Below, piece after piece: positions 52,564 through 62,918 of a DNA stretch of 64,000 bases (the first letter of the stretch is position 1; each line of letters opens with the position of its first letter). The stretch covers positions 558,001-622,000 of the forward strand of contig NZ_WTYG01000001.1 in assembly GCF_009828015.1 (NCBI RefSeq). Direction: 5' to 3'. A model generated the notes under the pieces. That model saw only the letters and a program-made list of their open reading frames with translations. It was not told the DNA's origin and made no database searches. Made by a program: the position numbers and the translations under genes. The stretch is from Qipengyuania citrea. Its GTDB lineage: Bacteria > Pseudomonadota > Alphaproteobacteria > Sphingomonadales > Sphingomonadaceae.

Positions 52564-53091
52564 ATGCGCGATAAACAGTCCCTGCCGCTGATCTGGTTGC
52601 TGAGCGATGCCCGCAACGATGCGCAGCTGGAACAGGCGCTCGCCGACCTGCCGCGAGGATCGGGTTTCGTCTTTCGCCACTACCACCTGCCCCCCGATGC
52701 GCGGCGCGCGCGATTCGATACGCTCGCCGCGTGCGCTCGCCGGCGCGGGCATGCAGTGGTCCTTGCGGGGACGCAGGACTGGGGCGCCGATGGCCGCTAT
52801 GGTGCGCCCGAGCGGCTGGGGCCGGGCCTGCGCCTCGCGACTGCGCATGACCGCGCCGAGATCGAAGCCGCGCTGGCCGCGCGCGCCGACGGTATCTTCC
52901 TGTCGCCGGTGTTTCCCACCGCGTCGCATCCCGGGGCAAGCACACTGGGCAGCGCCGGGTTTCACGCGCTAGCACGCCTGTCGAGCGTACCGGTGATCGC
53001 GTTGGGGGGCATGACCGCGGCGCGCGCGCGCGACCTTGGCTGGCCGCGCTGGGGGGCGATCGACGGACTCGCTTCGACGAAGGCCGCTTGA
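52564..53091 (+). CDS. shortened thiamine-phosphate-synthase-like (TenI/ThiE superfamily) protein
   Basis: 175 residues; ThiE is usually near 210. The phosphate-binding core is kept: GIFLSPVFPTASHPGA and VIALGGMTAARA. The N-terminal part that holds the pyrimidine pyrophosphate and Mg ligands (QxR..., DD) is not recognisable. It could be a TenI-type aminotransferring partner, a reduced ThiE or a relic. There is no TPP riboswitch or other thi gene nearby. Confidence 0.7.
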   Translation: MRDKQSLPLIWLLSDARNDAQLEQALADLPRGSGFVFRHYHLPPDARRARFDTLAACARRRGHAVVLAGTQDWGADGRYGAPERLGPGLRLATAHDRAEIEAALAARADGIFLSPVFPTASHPGASTLGSAGFHALARLSSVPVIALGGMTAARARDLGWPRWGAIDGLASTKAA

Positions 53092-53147
53092 CGGGCGACT
53101 CCCCGAAGATTCATACTGCACGCTTTCTACGGATCAGGGGAACACCG

Positions 53148-55481
53148 ATGGCCTCGCGCGCAGGCGCAGCACCCGACTGGCGCGCGGCATTTCGCCGCAG
53201 CTTCCGCCGCGCCACGCACATGGCGGGCGCAGGACTGCTGTTCGTGCTGCTGGTTTTCCTGACGCTGGCGCTGGCCAGCTACACCCAGACCGATCCCAGC
53301 CCATCGACTGCCGCGAGCGATGCCAACATCGGCAATTGGATGGGCGCCAGCGGGGCCTGGGCCAGCGAACGCGCGCTCAATTTCCTCGGCCTGCCCGCCG
53401 TCCTGCTGCTGCCATTGCTCTATATCGCAGCGCGCCGGCTGTGGAGCGGCGTCGAGCGCGACGACGAGGACGAGACGCCCGGTCGCTGGTGGCGACCGCT
53501 GGCCATGCTGCTGGCCGCAATCGCCTTGCTCGGCACGGTGCTGGCCCTGGTGTTCGAACCGGGTAGCGGCAGCCTGCCCGCAGGACCCGGCGGTCTGTTC
53601 GGGCAATTGGGCGGCCTCGGGATCGAAGCGGTTGCCGAACGCTTCGGCGGCAGTTTTGCCGGCTGGATCGTGCTGGCGCTGGCGCTGGCTGCGCTGGGCG
53701 GCGGCATCGCGCTGGTCACCCGGGTGTTCGCGCTCGACTGGGCGCAGTTCCTGACACTGCCCGAATTCGTCAAGCGCAAGGCGCAGCTCCCCGAATTCGA
53801 CCTGCCGCTGGCGCCCAAGAAACAGAAGCGCGCCGCCCCCGCCGCAAACGCACCCGAAGACGCCGACCTGCCGGTTCGCGAACCGCGCCGCGCGCCTGAA
53901 ATCGCCGACCCGGCGCCCACCCCCGCCCAGCCCAAGCCGGCCACGGCGAAGCAGCGCGACATGTTCGCCAATTACCAGCTGCCGAGTCAGGACCTGCTCG
54001 ACGACGCGCCCGACAACACCGCGCCCAAGCTCGACAAGATGGCGCTCGAACGCAATGCGCGGCTGCTCGAGAACGTGCTCGACGACTTCAACGTGAAGGG
54101 CGAGATCACTGCGGTCCGCGCCGGTCCGGTGGTAACCATGTACGAGCTCGAGCCGGCGCCGGGCATCAAGGCCAGCCGCGTGGTCGGCCTGGCCGAGGAT
54201 ATCGCGCGCAACATGAGCGCGATCAGCGCGCGCGTTTCGCCCATCCCGGGACGCACGGTGATCGGCATCGAACTGCCCAATGCCGACCGCCAGATGGTCA
54301 GTTACAAGCAGCTGTCCAATTCGGCCGCCTTCGTCGACCACAAGGGCAGCCTGCCGATGATCCTGGGCAAGGACATCGCCGGCGAACCGATCGTCGCCGA
54401 TCTTGCCGCCATGCCGCATCTGCTGGTCGCGGGCACCACCGGTTCGGGCAAGTCGGTCGGATTGAACGCGATCCTGCTGTCGCTGCTCTATCGCTTCACG
54501 CCCGACGAATGCCGGTTGATCCTGATCGACCCCAAGGTGCTGGAACTCAAGAGCTACGACGATATCCCGCATCTCCTCAGCCCGGTCGTCACCGAACCGC
54601 ACAAGAGCGTGCGCGCGCTCAAATGGGCGGTCGAGGAAATGGAGAAACGCTATCGGATGATGTCGTCGGTCAACTCGCGCAATATCGCCGGCTTCAACGA
54701 AAAGATCCGCAAGGCAGCGGAAAAGGGCAAGCCGCTCGGCCGCCGCGTGCAGACCGGCTTTGACCCCGAAACGGGCGAGGAACTCTACGAGGAAGAGCAG
54801 CTCGATTACCAGCCGCTGCCGCTGATCGTGCTGATCGTCGACGAGCTGGCCGACCTCATGGTCACGGTGGGCAAGGAAATCGAGGTCCTGATCCAGCGCC
54901 TGTCGCAGAAAAGCCGCGCCGCCGGCATCCATCTGATCATGGCGACGCAGCGCCCCTCGGTCGACGTCATCACCGGCGTCATCAAGGCCAACCTGCCCAC
55001 CCGGATCAGCTTCAAGGTCACCAGCCGCATCGACAGCCGCACGATCCTGGGCGAACAGGGCGCCGAGCAGCTGCTGGGCAAGGGTGACATGCTCTACAAG
55101 CCCAATACCGGCGCGATGATCCGCGTCCACGGTCCCTTCGTCTCCGACGAGGAGGTCGAGCGGGTGGCCGATCACTGGCGCGGACAGGGCAAGCCCGACT
55201 ATGTCGATGCGGTCACCGAGGAGCCCGAGGACGGCGGCTTCAATTTCGAGGACGAGTTCACCGCCAGCGACAATCCCGACGAGCGCAAGTATCGCCAGGC
55301 CTGCCAGATCGTGATCGAGAACCAGAAGGCATCGGGTTCGTGGCTGCAGCGCCAGATGGGCGTGGGCTACAACACCGCGGCCAAGTGGATCGAGCGGATG
55401 GAAAGCGAAGGCCTGGTCGGCCCCGCCAACCATGTCGGGCGGCGCGAGATCTTCCGCGATCAGGACGGCAACCCGCTGTAG
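53148..55481 (+). CDS. ftsK: DNA translocase FtsK
   Basis: 777 residues. Four membrane helices occupy about residues 24-50, 75-95, 115-140 and 175-195. A linker rich in Pro and Ala follows, then the motor: Walker A GTTGSGKSVGLN (near residue 430), LILIDPKVLELKSYDDIPHL, Walker B LIVLIVDELADLM, and the C-terminal winged-helix gamma domain (GSWLQRQMGVGYNTAAKWIERME) that reads polar KOPS sites. It pumps chromosome DNA at the septum during division. The ATG at 53148 has AGGGGAAC upstream. Length is shorter than in E. coli because the linker is short. Confidence 0.96.
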   Translation: MASRAGAAPDWRAAFRRSFRRATHMAGAGLLFVLLVFLTLALASYTQTDPSPSTAASDANIGNWMGASGAWASERALNFLGLPAVLLLPLLYIAARRLWSGVERDDEDETPGRWWRPLAMLLAAIALLGTVLALVFEPGSGSLPAGPGGLFGQLGGLGIEAVAERFGGSFAGWIVLALALAALGGGIALVTRVFALDWAQFLTLPEFVKRKAQLPEFDLPLAPKKQKRAAPAANAPEDADLPVREPRRAPEIADPAPTPAQPKPATAKQRDMFANYQLPSQDLLDDAPDNTAPKLDKMALERNARLLENVLDDFNVKGEITAVRAGPVVTMYELEPAPGIKASRVVGLAEDIARNMSAISARVSPIPGRTVIGIELPNADRQMVSYKQLSNSAAFVDHKGSLPMILGKDIAGEPIVADLAAMPHLLVAGTTGSGKSVGLNAILLSLLYRFTPDECRLILIDPKVLELKSYDDIPHLLSPVVTEPHKSVRALKWAVEEMEKRYRMMSSVNSRNIAGFNEKIRKAAEKGKPLGRRVQTGFDPETGEELYEEEQLDYQPLPLIVLIVDELADLMVTVGKEIEVLIQRLSQKSRAAGIHLIMATQRPSVDVITGVIKANLPTRISFKVTSRIDSRTILGEQGAEQLLGKGDMLYKPNTGAMIRVHGPFVSDEEVERVADHWRGQGKPDYVDAVTEEPEDGGFNFEDEFTASDNPDERKYRQACQIVIENQKASGSWLQRQMGVGYNTAAKWIERMESEGLVGPANHVGRREIFRDQDGNPL

Positions 55482-55554
55482 CCATGCCCCGCACCGGCCC
55501 CACCGGGCAAATTAGGCGCGACGCGAGCAGATCAACGGGTTAGATCGTCTGGCG

Positions 55555-57129
55555 ATGAGTATTGCGAGCGAAACGACCGGACAGGTCGCCCGGGAAGAGA
55601 AGGCCGACAAGGCAGATGGCACTGCCCGCCGGCCGATCAGCCGCTGGACGATCCTGCGCGCCTTGGCCGAAATCCGTATCTGGTGGCGCGACGGCGTGGT
55701 CGCCGATCTCGATCATGTCGCCACGGTCGAACGGGTTCGCGGCGAATCGCTGCTGACCAGCCGCTATATCTTCATGACGGCGATGAGCGCGGGCATCGCC
55801 ATCCTCGGCCTGCTGCTGTCCTCGCCAGCCGTGGTGATCGGCGCCATGCTGCTATCGCCGCTGATGAACCCGATCATCGGTACCGGCTTCTCGCTCGCCA
55901 CCGGTGATGCGGGCTGGTTGCGCCGCTGCGGCAAGGCGCTGATCGCCGGGTCGATCTTCGCCATATTATTCTGCGCGCTGATCGTGTTCCTTTCGCCGCT
56001 GCAAACCGTGACCGAGGAAATCGCCGCGCGCACCCGGCCCAACCTGTTCGACCTGCTGGTCGCGCTGTTTTCCGCGCTGGCAGGTTCCTATGCGGTAATT
56101 CGCGGGCGCGAGGGCACGATCGTGGGCGTTGCCATTGCCACCGCCTTGATGCCGCCGCTGGCGGTGGTCGGCTTTGGCCTCGCGACGTTCAACTGGACGG
56201 TCTTCGGCGGCGCGCTGGGGCTCTACGTCACCAACCTCGTGACCATCGGGCTGACCGCGGCCGTGATGGCGCGGCTGTACGGCTTCCAGTCGGACCTCAC
56301 GCACCGCCAGAGCCGGGTGCAGTCGATTGGCATCATGGCGATTTTCATCGCGCTGGCGGTGCCGCTTGCCTTCTCGCTGCGCACCATTGCCTGGGAAGCC
56401 AATGGCCAGCGGATCGTCAATCAGGAAGTGGCGGAAGCCTTTACCGACCGCGCGCGGGTGGAACAGCCGATCGTCAACTGGGCCGCCAAACCGGTGACCG
56501 TCTCGGCCAGCGTCTTCACCCCCGAGTTCAACCCGTCGGCCGACACCGATGTGGCCGAGCGCTTGGCCGAACGGCTGGGCCGGCCGGTGGTCGTCACGAT
56601 CGACCAGTTCCAGGTCGGCACCGATCCGCGCGCGGCCGAACAGGCGGCGCTGGCGCAGGCGCGCGCACGCGAGGCCGCCGAAGCAAGCGAGCGCCAGATT
56701 GCCGCGCTGGGCCGCAGCCTCGCGCTGATTGCAGGGGTCGAGCGCAAGGATGTGCTGCTCGACCGGGAGAACCGCCGCGCGCGGGCCGACGCGCGGCCGC
56801 TCGAGGGGCTCACGCTCGCCGGCTACCGCGAGCTCGAACAGCGGCTTGAAAACTCCACCCCGGGCTGGGCGGTCGAACTGCGCCCGCCGCTGTCGGCATT
56901 GCCCGAGATCAGCGTTGCCGAAGACGGTCTCGACAGCGCGAATGCGGGCCGGGTCGCCCTGATCGCATGGGCGGCGCAGCGTTCGGGCGTCAGGGTATCG
57001 CTGTCGGGGAGCGAAGCCGCGTTGCAGGCGGTCACCGGCGCGCTTGGCGATGACACCCGCCTGTTCGACACGCGAACCGAAGGCGAAGGCAATACGGTCG
57101 TGGCCGACTGGAGTGTGGCGACCGAATAG
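55555..57129 (+). CDS. DUF389 (TIGR00341) membrane protein
   Basis: 524 residues. The DUF389 membrane part is at about residues 70-285 (FIFMTAMSAGIAILGLLLSSPAVVIGAMLLSPLMNPIIGTGF). A soluble C-terminal region carries the long helical segment AEQAALAQARAREAAEASERQ and closes with a sandwich-like domain. The family function is unknown. It follows ftsK by 73 bases on the same strand. Confidence 0.88.
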   Translation: MSIASETTGQVAREEKADKADGTARRPISRWTILRALAEIRIWWRDGVVADLDHVATVERVRGESLLTSRYIFMTAMSAGIAILGLLLSSPAVVIGAMLLSPLMNPIIGTGFSLATGDAGWLRRCGKALIAGSIFAILFCALIVFLSPLQTVTEEIAARTRPNLFDLLVALFSALAGSYAVIRGREGTIVGVAIATALMPPLAVVGFGLATFNWTVFGGALGLYVTNLVTIGLTAAVMARLYGFQSDLTHRQSRVQSIGIMAIFIALAVPLAFSLRTIAWEANGQRIVNQEVAEAFTDRARVEQPIVNWAAKPVTVSASVFTPEFNPSADTDVAERLAERLGRPVVVTIDQFQVGTDPRAAEQAALAQARAREAAEASERQIAALGRSLALIAGVERKDVLLDRENRRARADARPLEGLTLAGYRELEQRLENSTPGWAVELRPPLSALPEISVAEDGLDSANAGRVALIAWAAQRSGVRVSLSGSEAALQAVTGALGDDTRLFDTRTEGEGNTVVADWSVATE

Positions 57130-57250
57130 CGGCGCGGGAGCAGGCCGAAACGAGCGGCACGGGCCCCGGGGGCAAGGCGAAGCGGACGGGCCGGGCTTGC
57201 CGCATCTTGGTTGCAGTTGTAACGGACGCGCGCAATCAAGGAGTCCCCCC

Positions 57251-58366
57251 ATGCGCATCGGCAGCCCCAAGGAAATCAAGAACCACGAATACCGCGTCGG
57301 CCTGACGCCCGAGAGCGCGAAAGAGCTCGTCATGCAGGGCCACGAGGTGTGGATCGAGACCCAGGCGGGTGCCGGCATCGACGCCAATGACGACCAATAT
57401 GTCGCAGCAGGGGCGAAAATCGTCGACGGTCCCGATCCGATCTTCGCCGAATGCGAAATGGTGGTGAAGGTCAAGGAACCGCAGTCAGTCGAGCGCAAGA
57501 AGCTGCGCGAGGGCCAGATCCTCTACACTTACCTGCACCTGGCACCCGATGCGGACCAGACGAAGGAACTGCTCGACAGCGGCGTCACCGCGATCGCCTA
57601 TGAGACCGTGACCGGTCCGCGCGGCCAGCTGCCGCTGCTCAAGCCGATGAGCCAGGTTGCCGGACGGATGAGCGTGCAGGCCGGCGCCAGTGCGCTGGAA
57701 AAGGCGCATGGCGGACGCGGCGTGCTGCTTGGCGGTGTCCCAGGCGTAATGCCGGGCAAGGTCGTGGTGATCGGCGGCGGCGTGGTCGGCTTCAATGCCG
57801 CGCAGATGGCGGTCGGTCTCGGTGCCGACGTGACCATTCTCGACCGCGATCCCGAAGTGCTCGAAAAGGTCGGCACGCATTTCGAGGCGCGCGCCAGCAC
57901 GCGCTTTTCCAACGCGGCCAATCTCTACGACGCAGTGACCAATGCCGATCTGGTGATCGGGGCAGTGCTGATCCCCGGCGCCGCGGCACCCAAGCTGGTA
58001 ACGCGCGACACGCTGCGCGACATGCAGAAGGGCGCGGTGCTGGTCGACGTCGCGATCGACCAGGGCGGCTGTTTCGAAACCAGCAAGCCCACCACCCATG
58101 CCGATCCGACCTATGTCATCGACGATGTCGTCCATTACTGCGTGGCCAACATGCCCGGCGCAGTGGCGCGCACGAGCACCTATGCGCTCAACAACGTGAC
58201 GCTGCCGCATGCGCTGCGCATCGCGCGGATGGGCTGGAAGGATGCGCTCGCCGCCGATCCGCATCTCGCCGAAGGGCTCAACGTCCACCGCGGCGAAGTG
58301 ACCTATGAAGCGGTCGCCACCGAACTCGGCTACGACTATCGCCCGACGGCGGAACTGCTGCGCTAG
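57251..58366 (+). CDS. ald: alanine dehydrogenase
   Basis: 371 residues. It interconverts L-alanine and pyruvate with NAD. Start [20 protein letters not shown], with Arg15; MVVKVKEP gives the substrate Lys; YLHLAPD gives the catalytic His. NAD loop [23 protein letters not shown]-terminal [19 protein letters not shown] precedes the ATG. Regulation by an Lrp-type factor is common but no lrp gene is adjacent. Confidence 0.96.
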   Translation: MRIGSPKEIKNHEYRVGLTPESAKELVMQGHEVWIETQAGAGIDANDDQYVAAGAKIVDGPDPIFAECEMVVKVKEPQSVERKKLREGQILYTYLHLAPDADQTKELLDSGVTAIAYETVTGPRGQLPLLKPMSQVAGRMSVQAGASALEKAHGGRGVLLGGVPGVMPGKVVVIGGGVVGFNAAQMAVGLGADVTILDRDPEVLEKVGTHFEARASTRFSNAANLYDAVTNADLVIGAVLIPGAAAPKLVTRDTLRDMQKGAVLVDVAIDQGGCFETSKPTTHADPTYVIDDVVHYCVANMPGAVARTSTYALNNVTLPHALRIARMGWKDALAADPHLAEGLNVHRGEVTYEAVATELGYDYRPTAELLR

Positions 58367-58367
58367 G

Positions 58368-58760
58368 TCAGACGAACGGCGCGATCACTTCGGGGCGCAC
58401 CCGCGCGGGGCGCCCCGAAGTGCGATCGAGCATGGCCCAGGTGGTCGCCGCGCTGACGATCACCCGGCCCGCAGAATCGCGAAAATCGACGCGGCGCAGC
58501 GACTTGGCTCCGCGGGCCCCGCCTTCGATCCAGGTCGTGCCTTCGACGCTCTGCCCCAGGTCGATATTGCCGCGGTAGTCGATCTCGTGGCGGACCACGA
58601 GCCAGACATATTGCTCGCGGTCCTCGGGCCGCGCCGCGGCGTCCCAATGCGCGGTCGCCATGTCCTGTATCCACTGCACCCACACCGCATTGTTGACGTG
58701 CCCCATCTCGTCGATGTGGCGCGCCTCCGCGATGAAGCTGCGGGTGAAGCTGGGTATCAC
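58368..58760 (-). CDS. acyl-CoA thioesterase (YbgC/4HBT family)
   Basis: 130 residues from a GTG that overlaps the S9 peptidase stop (GTGA). Hotdog-fold pattern: FIAEARHIDEMGHVNNAVWVQWIQDM with the Asp and HVNN signature, then YVWLVVRHEIDYRGNIDLG. It hydrolyses acyl-CoA thioesters; substrate range unknown. One base separates its stop from the convergent ald stop. Confidence 0.85.
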   Translation of the reverse strand: MIPSFTRSFIAEARHIDEMGHVNNAVWVQWIQDMATAHWDAAARPEDREQYVWLVVRHEIDYRGNIDLGQSVEGTTWIEGGARGAKSLRRVDFRDSAGRVIVSAATTWAMLDRTSGRPARVRPEVIAPFV

Positions 58761-60907
58761 TCGGCCTCGCCCATCTGCCACAGGATGAAGGCGACCTCCT
58801 CGGCGGTTTCGTAGATCGACTGGAAGCGGCCCGACTTGCCGCCGTGGCCCGCGCCCATATTGGTCTTGAGCAGCAGCTCGCTGTCGCCGGTCTTCACCTC
58901 GCGCAGCTTGGCCACCCACTTGGCGGGTTCCCAATAGGTCACGCGCGGGTCGTTGAGGCCGGCGGTCACCAGCATCGGCGGGTAATCCTGCGCCGTCACC
59001 TGGTCATAGGGGCTGTAGCTGAGGATGTAGGCGAAGGCCTGCTTGCTCAGGATCGGGTTGCCCCATTCCGGCCATTCGCCCGGCGTCAGCGGCAATTCTT
59101 CGTCGAGCATGGTCGACAGCACATCGACGAAGGGTACATGCGCCACCACCGCGCCCCACAGCTCGGGATCGGTGTTGACCACCGCGCCCATCAGCTCGCC
59201 GCCCGCCGAACCGCCCGAAATGCTGATCCGGCCTTTCTCGGTATAGCCCTTGGCGACCAGCCCCTTCGCCACGTCAACGAAGTCGTTGAAGGTGTTGGTG
59301 CGTTCGTTGAGCTTGCCCTGCAGGTACCACTTGCGGCCCAGATCGTCGCCGCCGCGGATATGCGCGATGGCATAGGCATAGCCGCGATCGACCAGGCTCA
59401 GCCGCGAGGTCGAGAAGCCCGGCGGCACCGCATAGCCATAGGCGCCGTAGGCATAGAGGTGCAGCGGCCCGGTCTTCGGCCGGTCCTTGCGCATGATGAT
59501 GCTGACCGGAACCATCGTGCCGTCGCGCGCGGCGATCTCGACTCGCTCGGTGGTGTAGAGCGCGGGGTCGTAACCGCTGGGGATTTCCTGCTGCTTGAGC
59601 AGTTCGAGCTCGCCCGTGGCGACGTGGTAGTCATAGACCGAATCGGGCGTGACCATGCTCTCGTAGGCCAGCCGCAGGGTGTCCTGATCGTATTCGGGAT
59701 TGTTGCTCAGCCCTGCGCTGAAGCTGGCCTCGGCAAAGGCGATCGGCTTGACCAGATTGGCATCCTTGTAGGACCGCAGCTGGATCTGGTCGAGCCCGCG
59801 CAGTCGCCCTTCGGTGACATAGAAGTCCTTGAACAGTTCGAAACCGGTCAGGTAAAACTCGTCCGATCCGGAAATCAGCGTGGTCCAGTCGCCCGGCGTC
59901 TCGAGCTTGGCGGTCGCCAGCCGGAAATTGACGTGATCGTCATTGGTATGGACCCACACCATCCCGTCGCGCACATCGACATCGTATTCGACGCCCTTCT
60001 GGCGCGGCTTGACCAGCACCTGCTCCGCCGTCGGATCGCTGGCGGGCACCAAGCGGACTTCGCTGGTCTCGTTATCGCCGGTCGAGATGATCAGCCAGTC
60101 TTCCTGTGCCGACAGGCCGGTGCCGACGCGAAAACCCTCGTCCATGGTTTCGCGGTAGAGTTCGACGTCTTCGCTGACCGGCGTTCCGAGGACATGCATG
60201 GTCGCATCGTGGACGCGCCAATTGTCGTCCGCAGTGCCATAGACCAGCGCCGTGTCGTTCTTCACCCAGACGAGGTCCGACAGCGTGCCGGGAATCTCGT
60301 CGGGGAGCAGCTCGCCCGTTTCCAGGTCCTTGATCCGCGCGGTGAAGCGTTCGGAGCCGTTGGTATCGGCCGAATAGGCGAGGTAGCGGCCGTTCTGCGA
60401 CACCGAAAACGCGCCCAGGCGGAAATATTCGACCCCTTCGGCCAGCGCGTTCTCGTCGAGGATCAGGACGTCGTCGCCCCCGGCAACCGGCTTGCGGTAA
60501 TATTTGCGGTATTCCGCGCCTTCCTCGAACTCCGACCAGTAGAGATAATCCCCGCGGCGCTGCGGCACGGTGGAATCGTCTTCCTTGATGCGCGCCTTCA
60601 TCTCCGCGAACAATTCGTCGACCAGCGGCTGCTGCGGCTTCATCCGCGCTTCGAACCACGCGTTTTCGGCCTTCAGATGGTCGAGCACGTCCTCGTCGTC
60701 GATCGTCGGATAGGACTGGTCGCGCAGCCAGTGGTAGGGGTCGGAAATCGTGATCCCGTGATGCGAATAGCTGTGGTCGCGTTTTTCGGCAGTCGGCGGC
60801 GAAGTCGGCTGTGGCACTGTGGTCCCTTCGGAGTTCTGGGCGTGGAGCGGCGCGCTGAGCGCCAGCGATGCGGCAGATAGGAACGCGGCGTATCGCATGA
60901 AAGGCAT
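58757..60907 (-). CDS. S9 family prolyl oligopeptidase-type peptidase (oligopeptidase B-like)
   Basis: 716 residues with signal peptide MRYAAFLSAASLALSAPLHAQ, so periplasmic. N-terminal beta-propeller (DPYHWLRDQSYPTIDDEDVL, SEFEEGAEYRKYYRKPV, PGTLSDLVWVKND). The catalytic alpha/beta domain has Ser in ISGGSAGGELMGA, Asp in AGLNDPRVTYWEPAKW and His in MGAGHGGKSGR. GGAGG lies 7 bases before the ATG at 60907. The family is usually cytoplasmic; secretion is lineage-typical. Confidence 0.92.
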   Translation of the reverse strand: MPFMRYAAFLSAASLALSAPLHAQNSEGTTVPQPTSPPTAEKRDHSYSHHGITISDPYHWLRDQSYPTIDDEDVLDHLKAENAWFEARMKPQQPLVDELFAEMKARIKEDDSTVPQRRGDYLYWSEFEEGAEYRKYYRKPVAGGDDVLILDENALAEGVEYFRLGAFSVSQNGRYLAYSADTNGSERFTARIKDLETGELLPDEIPGTLSDLVWVKNDTALVYGTADDNWRVHDATMHVLGTPVSEDVELYRETMDEGFRVGTGLSAQEDWLIISTGDNETSEVRLVPASDPTAEQVLVKPRQKGVEYDVDVRDGMVWVHTNDDHVNFRLATAKLETPGDWTTLISGSDEFYLTGFELFKDFYVTEGRLRGLDQIQLRSYKDANLVKPIAFAEASFSAGLSNNPEYDQDTLRLAYESMVTPDSVYDYHVATGELELLKQQEIPSGYDPALYTTERVEIAARDGTMVPVSIIMRKDRPKTGPLHLYAYGAYGYAVPPGFSTSRLSLVDRGYAYAIAHIRGGDDLGRKWYLQGKLNERTNTFNDFVDVAKGLVAKGYTEKGRISISGGSAGGELMGAVVNTDPELWGAVVAHVPFVDVLSTMLDEELPLTPGEWPEWGNPILSKQAFAYILSYSPYDQVTAQDYPPMLVTAGLNDPRVTYWEPAKWVAKLREVKTGDSELLLKTNMGAGHGGKSGRFQSIYETAEEVAFILWQMGEAE

Positions 60908-61050
60908 AGGTGGTCCTCCCCCGGGCGGCGCAAAACTGGAAAGGAGCGCCGCGGATGACTATGACGGGGGAGTGATTATGCGGCTGCGCCACGCGCCGCA
61001 AGCACCGAGTCGCTCCCCAGCGCGACCGGCGCGAAGGAAAGGATTTCTCG

Positions 61051-62856
61051 ATGCTGATGCAGACCCATGAAGCCCGTCTCGACGGATTGCGCAAGGAACT
61101 GGCCCGCCGCGGCCTCGACGGCTTCGTCATTCCCATCTCGGACGAGCACATGAGCGAATATGTCGGCTCCTATGCCCAGCGGCTCAACTGGCTGACCGGT
61201 TTCGGCGGCAGCGCCGGAAGTGCCGCCGTGCTGCAGGACCGCGCAGCGATGTTCACCGACGGGCGCTATACCGTCCAGGTGCGCGAGCAGGTCAGCGGGG
61301 CGCTGTACGATTACGAGGATGTGCCTGCCACATCGCCCGCCAAATGGATCGCCGAGCACGCGCCCGAGGGGGCGAAGATCGGCTATGACGCATGGCTGCA
61401 CGGGATCGGCTGGGCCGAGGAAGCCGAAGCCGCGTTCGCCCGCAAGGGCATCGAACTGGTCCCGGTGGACGGCAATCCGATCGATGCGATCTGGGACGAC
61501 CGTCCGCAGGCCTCGCTGGCCGCAGCGGTGCCGCATGGCGACGCGCATGCCGGACGGTCGAGCGCCGACAAGCGTTCCGAAGTGGCCGACTGGCTCAAGC
61601 AGGAAGGGTATGACGCGACCGTCGTCAGCGCGCTCGATTCGGTCGCGTGGCTGCTGAACATGCGCGGCAGCGATGTCGACAACACGCCGGTCGCGCTGTC
61701 CTATGTCCTGGCGCATGCCGATGGCACTGCCGAACTGTTCATCGCGCCCGACAAGGTCACGCCCGAACTCACCCAGCATCTCGGCAATGCGGTGACGGTG
61801 CGCGACCGCGCGGAATTCGTACCCGCGCTCGAGGCGCTGGACGGCAAGCGGGTCGCGGTCGATCCGAACCACGCGGTGGCGGGCATCTTCCACGCGCTGG
61901 AACAGGGCGGCGCCAGCGTGGTGCGCACTGACGATCCGACTGTACTGCCCAAGGCGATCAAGAACCCGGCCGAACAGCAGGGCCACCGCGATGCCCAGTC
62001 GCGCGATGGTGCCGCCGTGGCGCGGTTCCTGCGCTGGCTCGGCATCGAAGCGCCCAAGGGCGGCGTCGACGAGCTCGCCGCGGCGGCCAAGCTGCTCGAA
62101 TTCCGCGAAGCGGGCGGCCTGCTCAAGGATGCGAGCTTCGACACGATCAGTGCCGCAGCGGGCCATGCCGCGCTGCCGCATTACAAGGTCGATGAAGACA
62201 GCAATATCCCGATCCCGCCGTCGTCGATCTACCTCGTCGATTCGGGCGGCCAGTATCTCGACGGCACCACCGACATCACCCGTACCGTGTGGATCGGCCC
62301 GGGCGAGCCCAGCGCCGAGATGGTCGAGCGCAACACGCGCGTGCTCAAGGGCCATATCCAGCTCGACATGCAGAAATTCCCCGATCGCACCACTGGCGGC
62401 GCGCTCGATGCGCTGGCCCGGATGCATTTGTGGAACGGCGGGGTCGATTACGGCCACGGCACCGGGCATGGCGTCGGCAGCTTCCTTTCGGTCCACGAGG
62501 GGCCGCAGCGGATCAGCAAGCCGGGCGGCGCCTTCCCCGGCACCGAAACCCCGCTGCGCGAGGGGATGATCCTGTCAAACGAGCCCGGTTACTACAAGCC
62601 CGGCGAATACGGCATCCGGATCGAGAACCTCGTGCTGGTGGTCGATGCGGGTCTTGCGGACAGCGAGGGCAAGTATCTCGGCTTCGAAACGCTGACGATG
62701 GTTCCGCTCGACCGGACGCTGGTCGACCGCGCGCTGCTCAGCGAGGCCGAGATCGGCTGGTGGAACGACTATCACACCGCGGTCTACGCCACGCTTGCCC
62801 CGCAGCTCGAGGGCGATGATCTCGCCTGGCTCGAGGAGCAGTGCGCGCCCTTGTAG
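61051..62856 (+). CDS. pepP: Xaa-Pro aminopeptidase (aminopeptidase P, M24B)
   Basis: 601 residues, the three-domain form of eukaryote-like aminopeptidase P. Metal ligands of the pita-bread fold: Asp in DSGGQYLDGTTDITRT (two Asp), His in GHGTGHGVG, Glu in LSNEPGYYKPGEYG and Glu in IRIENLVLV. It removes an N-terminal residue before proline, in the cytoplasm. It is divergent from the S9 prolyl-type peptidase, so two proline-related peptidases share one promoter region. AAGGAAAGG precedes the start. Confidence 0.92.
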   Translation: MLMQTHEARLDGLRKELARRGLDGFVIPISDEHMSEYVGSYAQRLNWLTGFGGSAGSAAVLQDRAAMFTDGRYTVQVREQVSGALYDYEDVPATSPAKWIAEHAPEGAKIGYDAWLHGIGWAEEAEAAFARKGIELVPVDGNPIDAIWDDRPQASLAAAVPHGDAHAGRSSADKRSEVADWLKQEGYDATVVSALDSVAWLLNMRGSDVDNTPVALSYVLAHADGTAELFIAPDKVTPELTQHLGNAVTVRDRAEFVPALEALDGKRVAVDPNHAVAGIFHALEQGGASVVRTDDPTVLPKAIKNPAEQQGHRDAQSRDGAAVARFLRWLGIEAPKGGVDELAAAAKLLEFREAGGLLKDASFDTISAAAGHAALPHYKVDEDSNIPIPPSSIYLVDSGGQYLDGTTDITRTVWIGPGEPSAEMVERNTRVLKGHIQLDMQKFPDRTTGGALDALARMHLWNGGVDYGHGTGHGVGSFLSVHEGPQRISKPGGAFPGTETPLREGMILSNEPGYYKPGEYGIRIENLVLVVDAGLADSEGKYLGFETLTMVPLDRTLVDRALLSEAEIGWWNDYHTAVYATLAPQLEGDDLAWLEEQCAPL

Positions 62857-62918
62857 GCCAGATCATGTTCCCCTAATGTTCCGCCGGTCGCGAGTCGTTT
62901 TCGACAAGGAGAGTGCAG

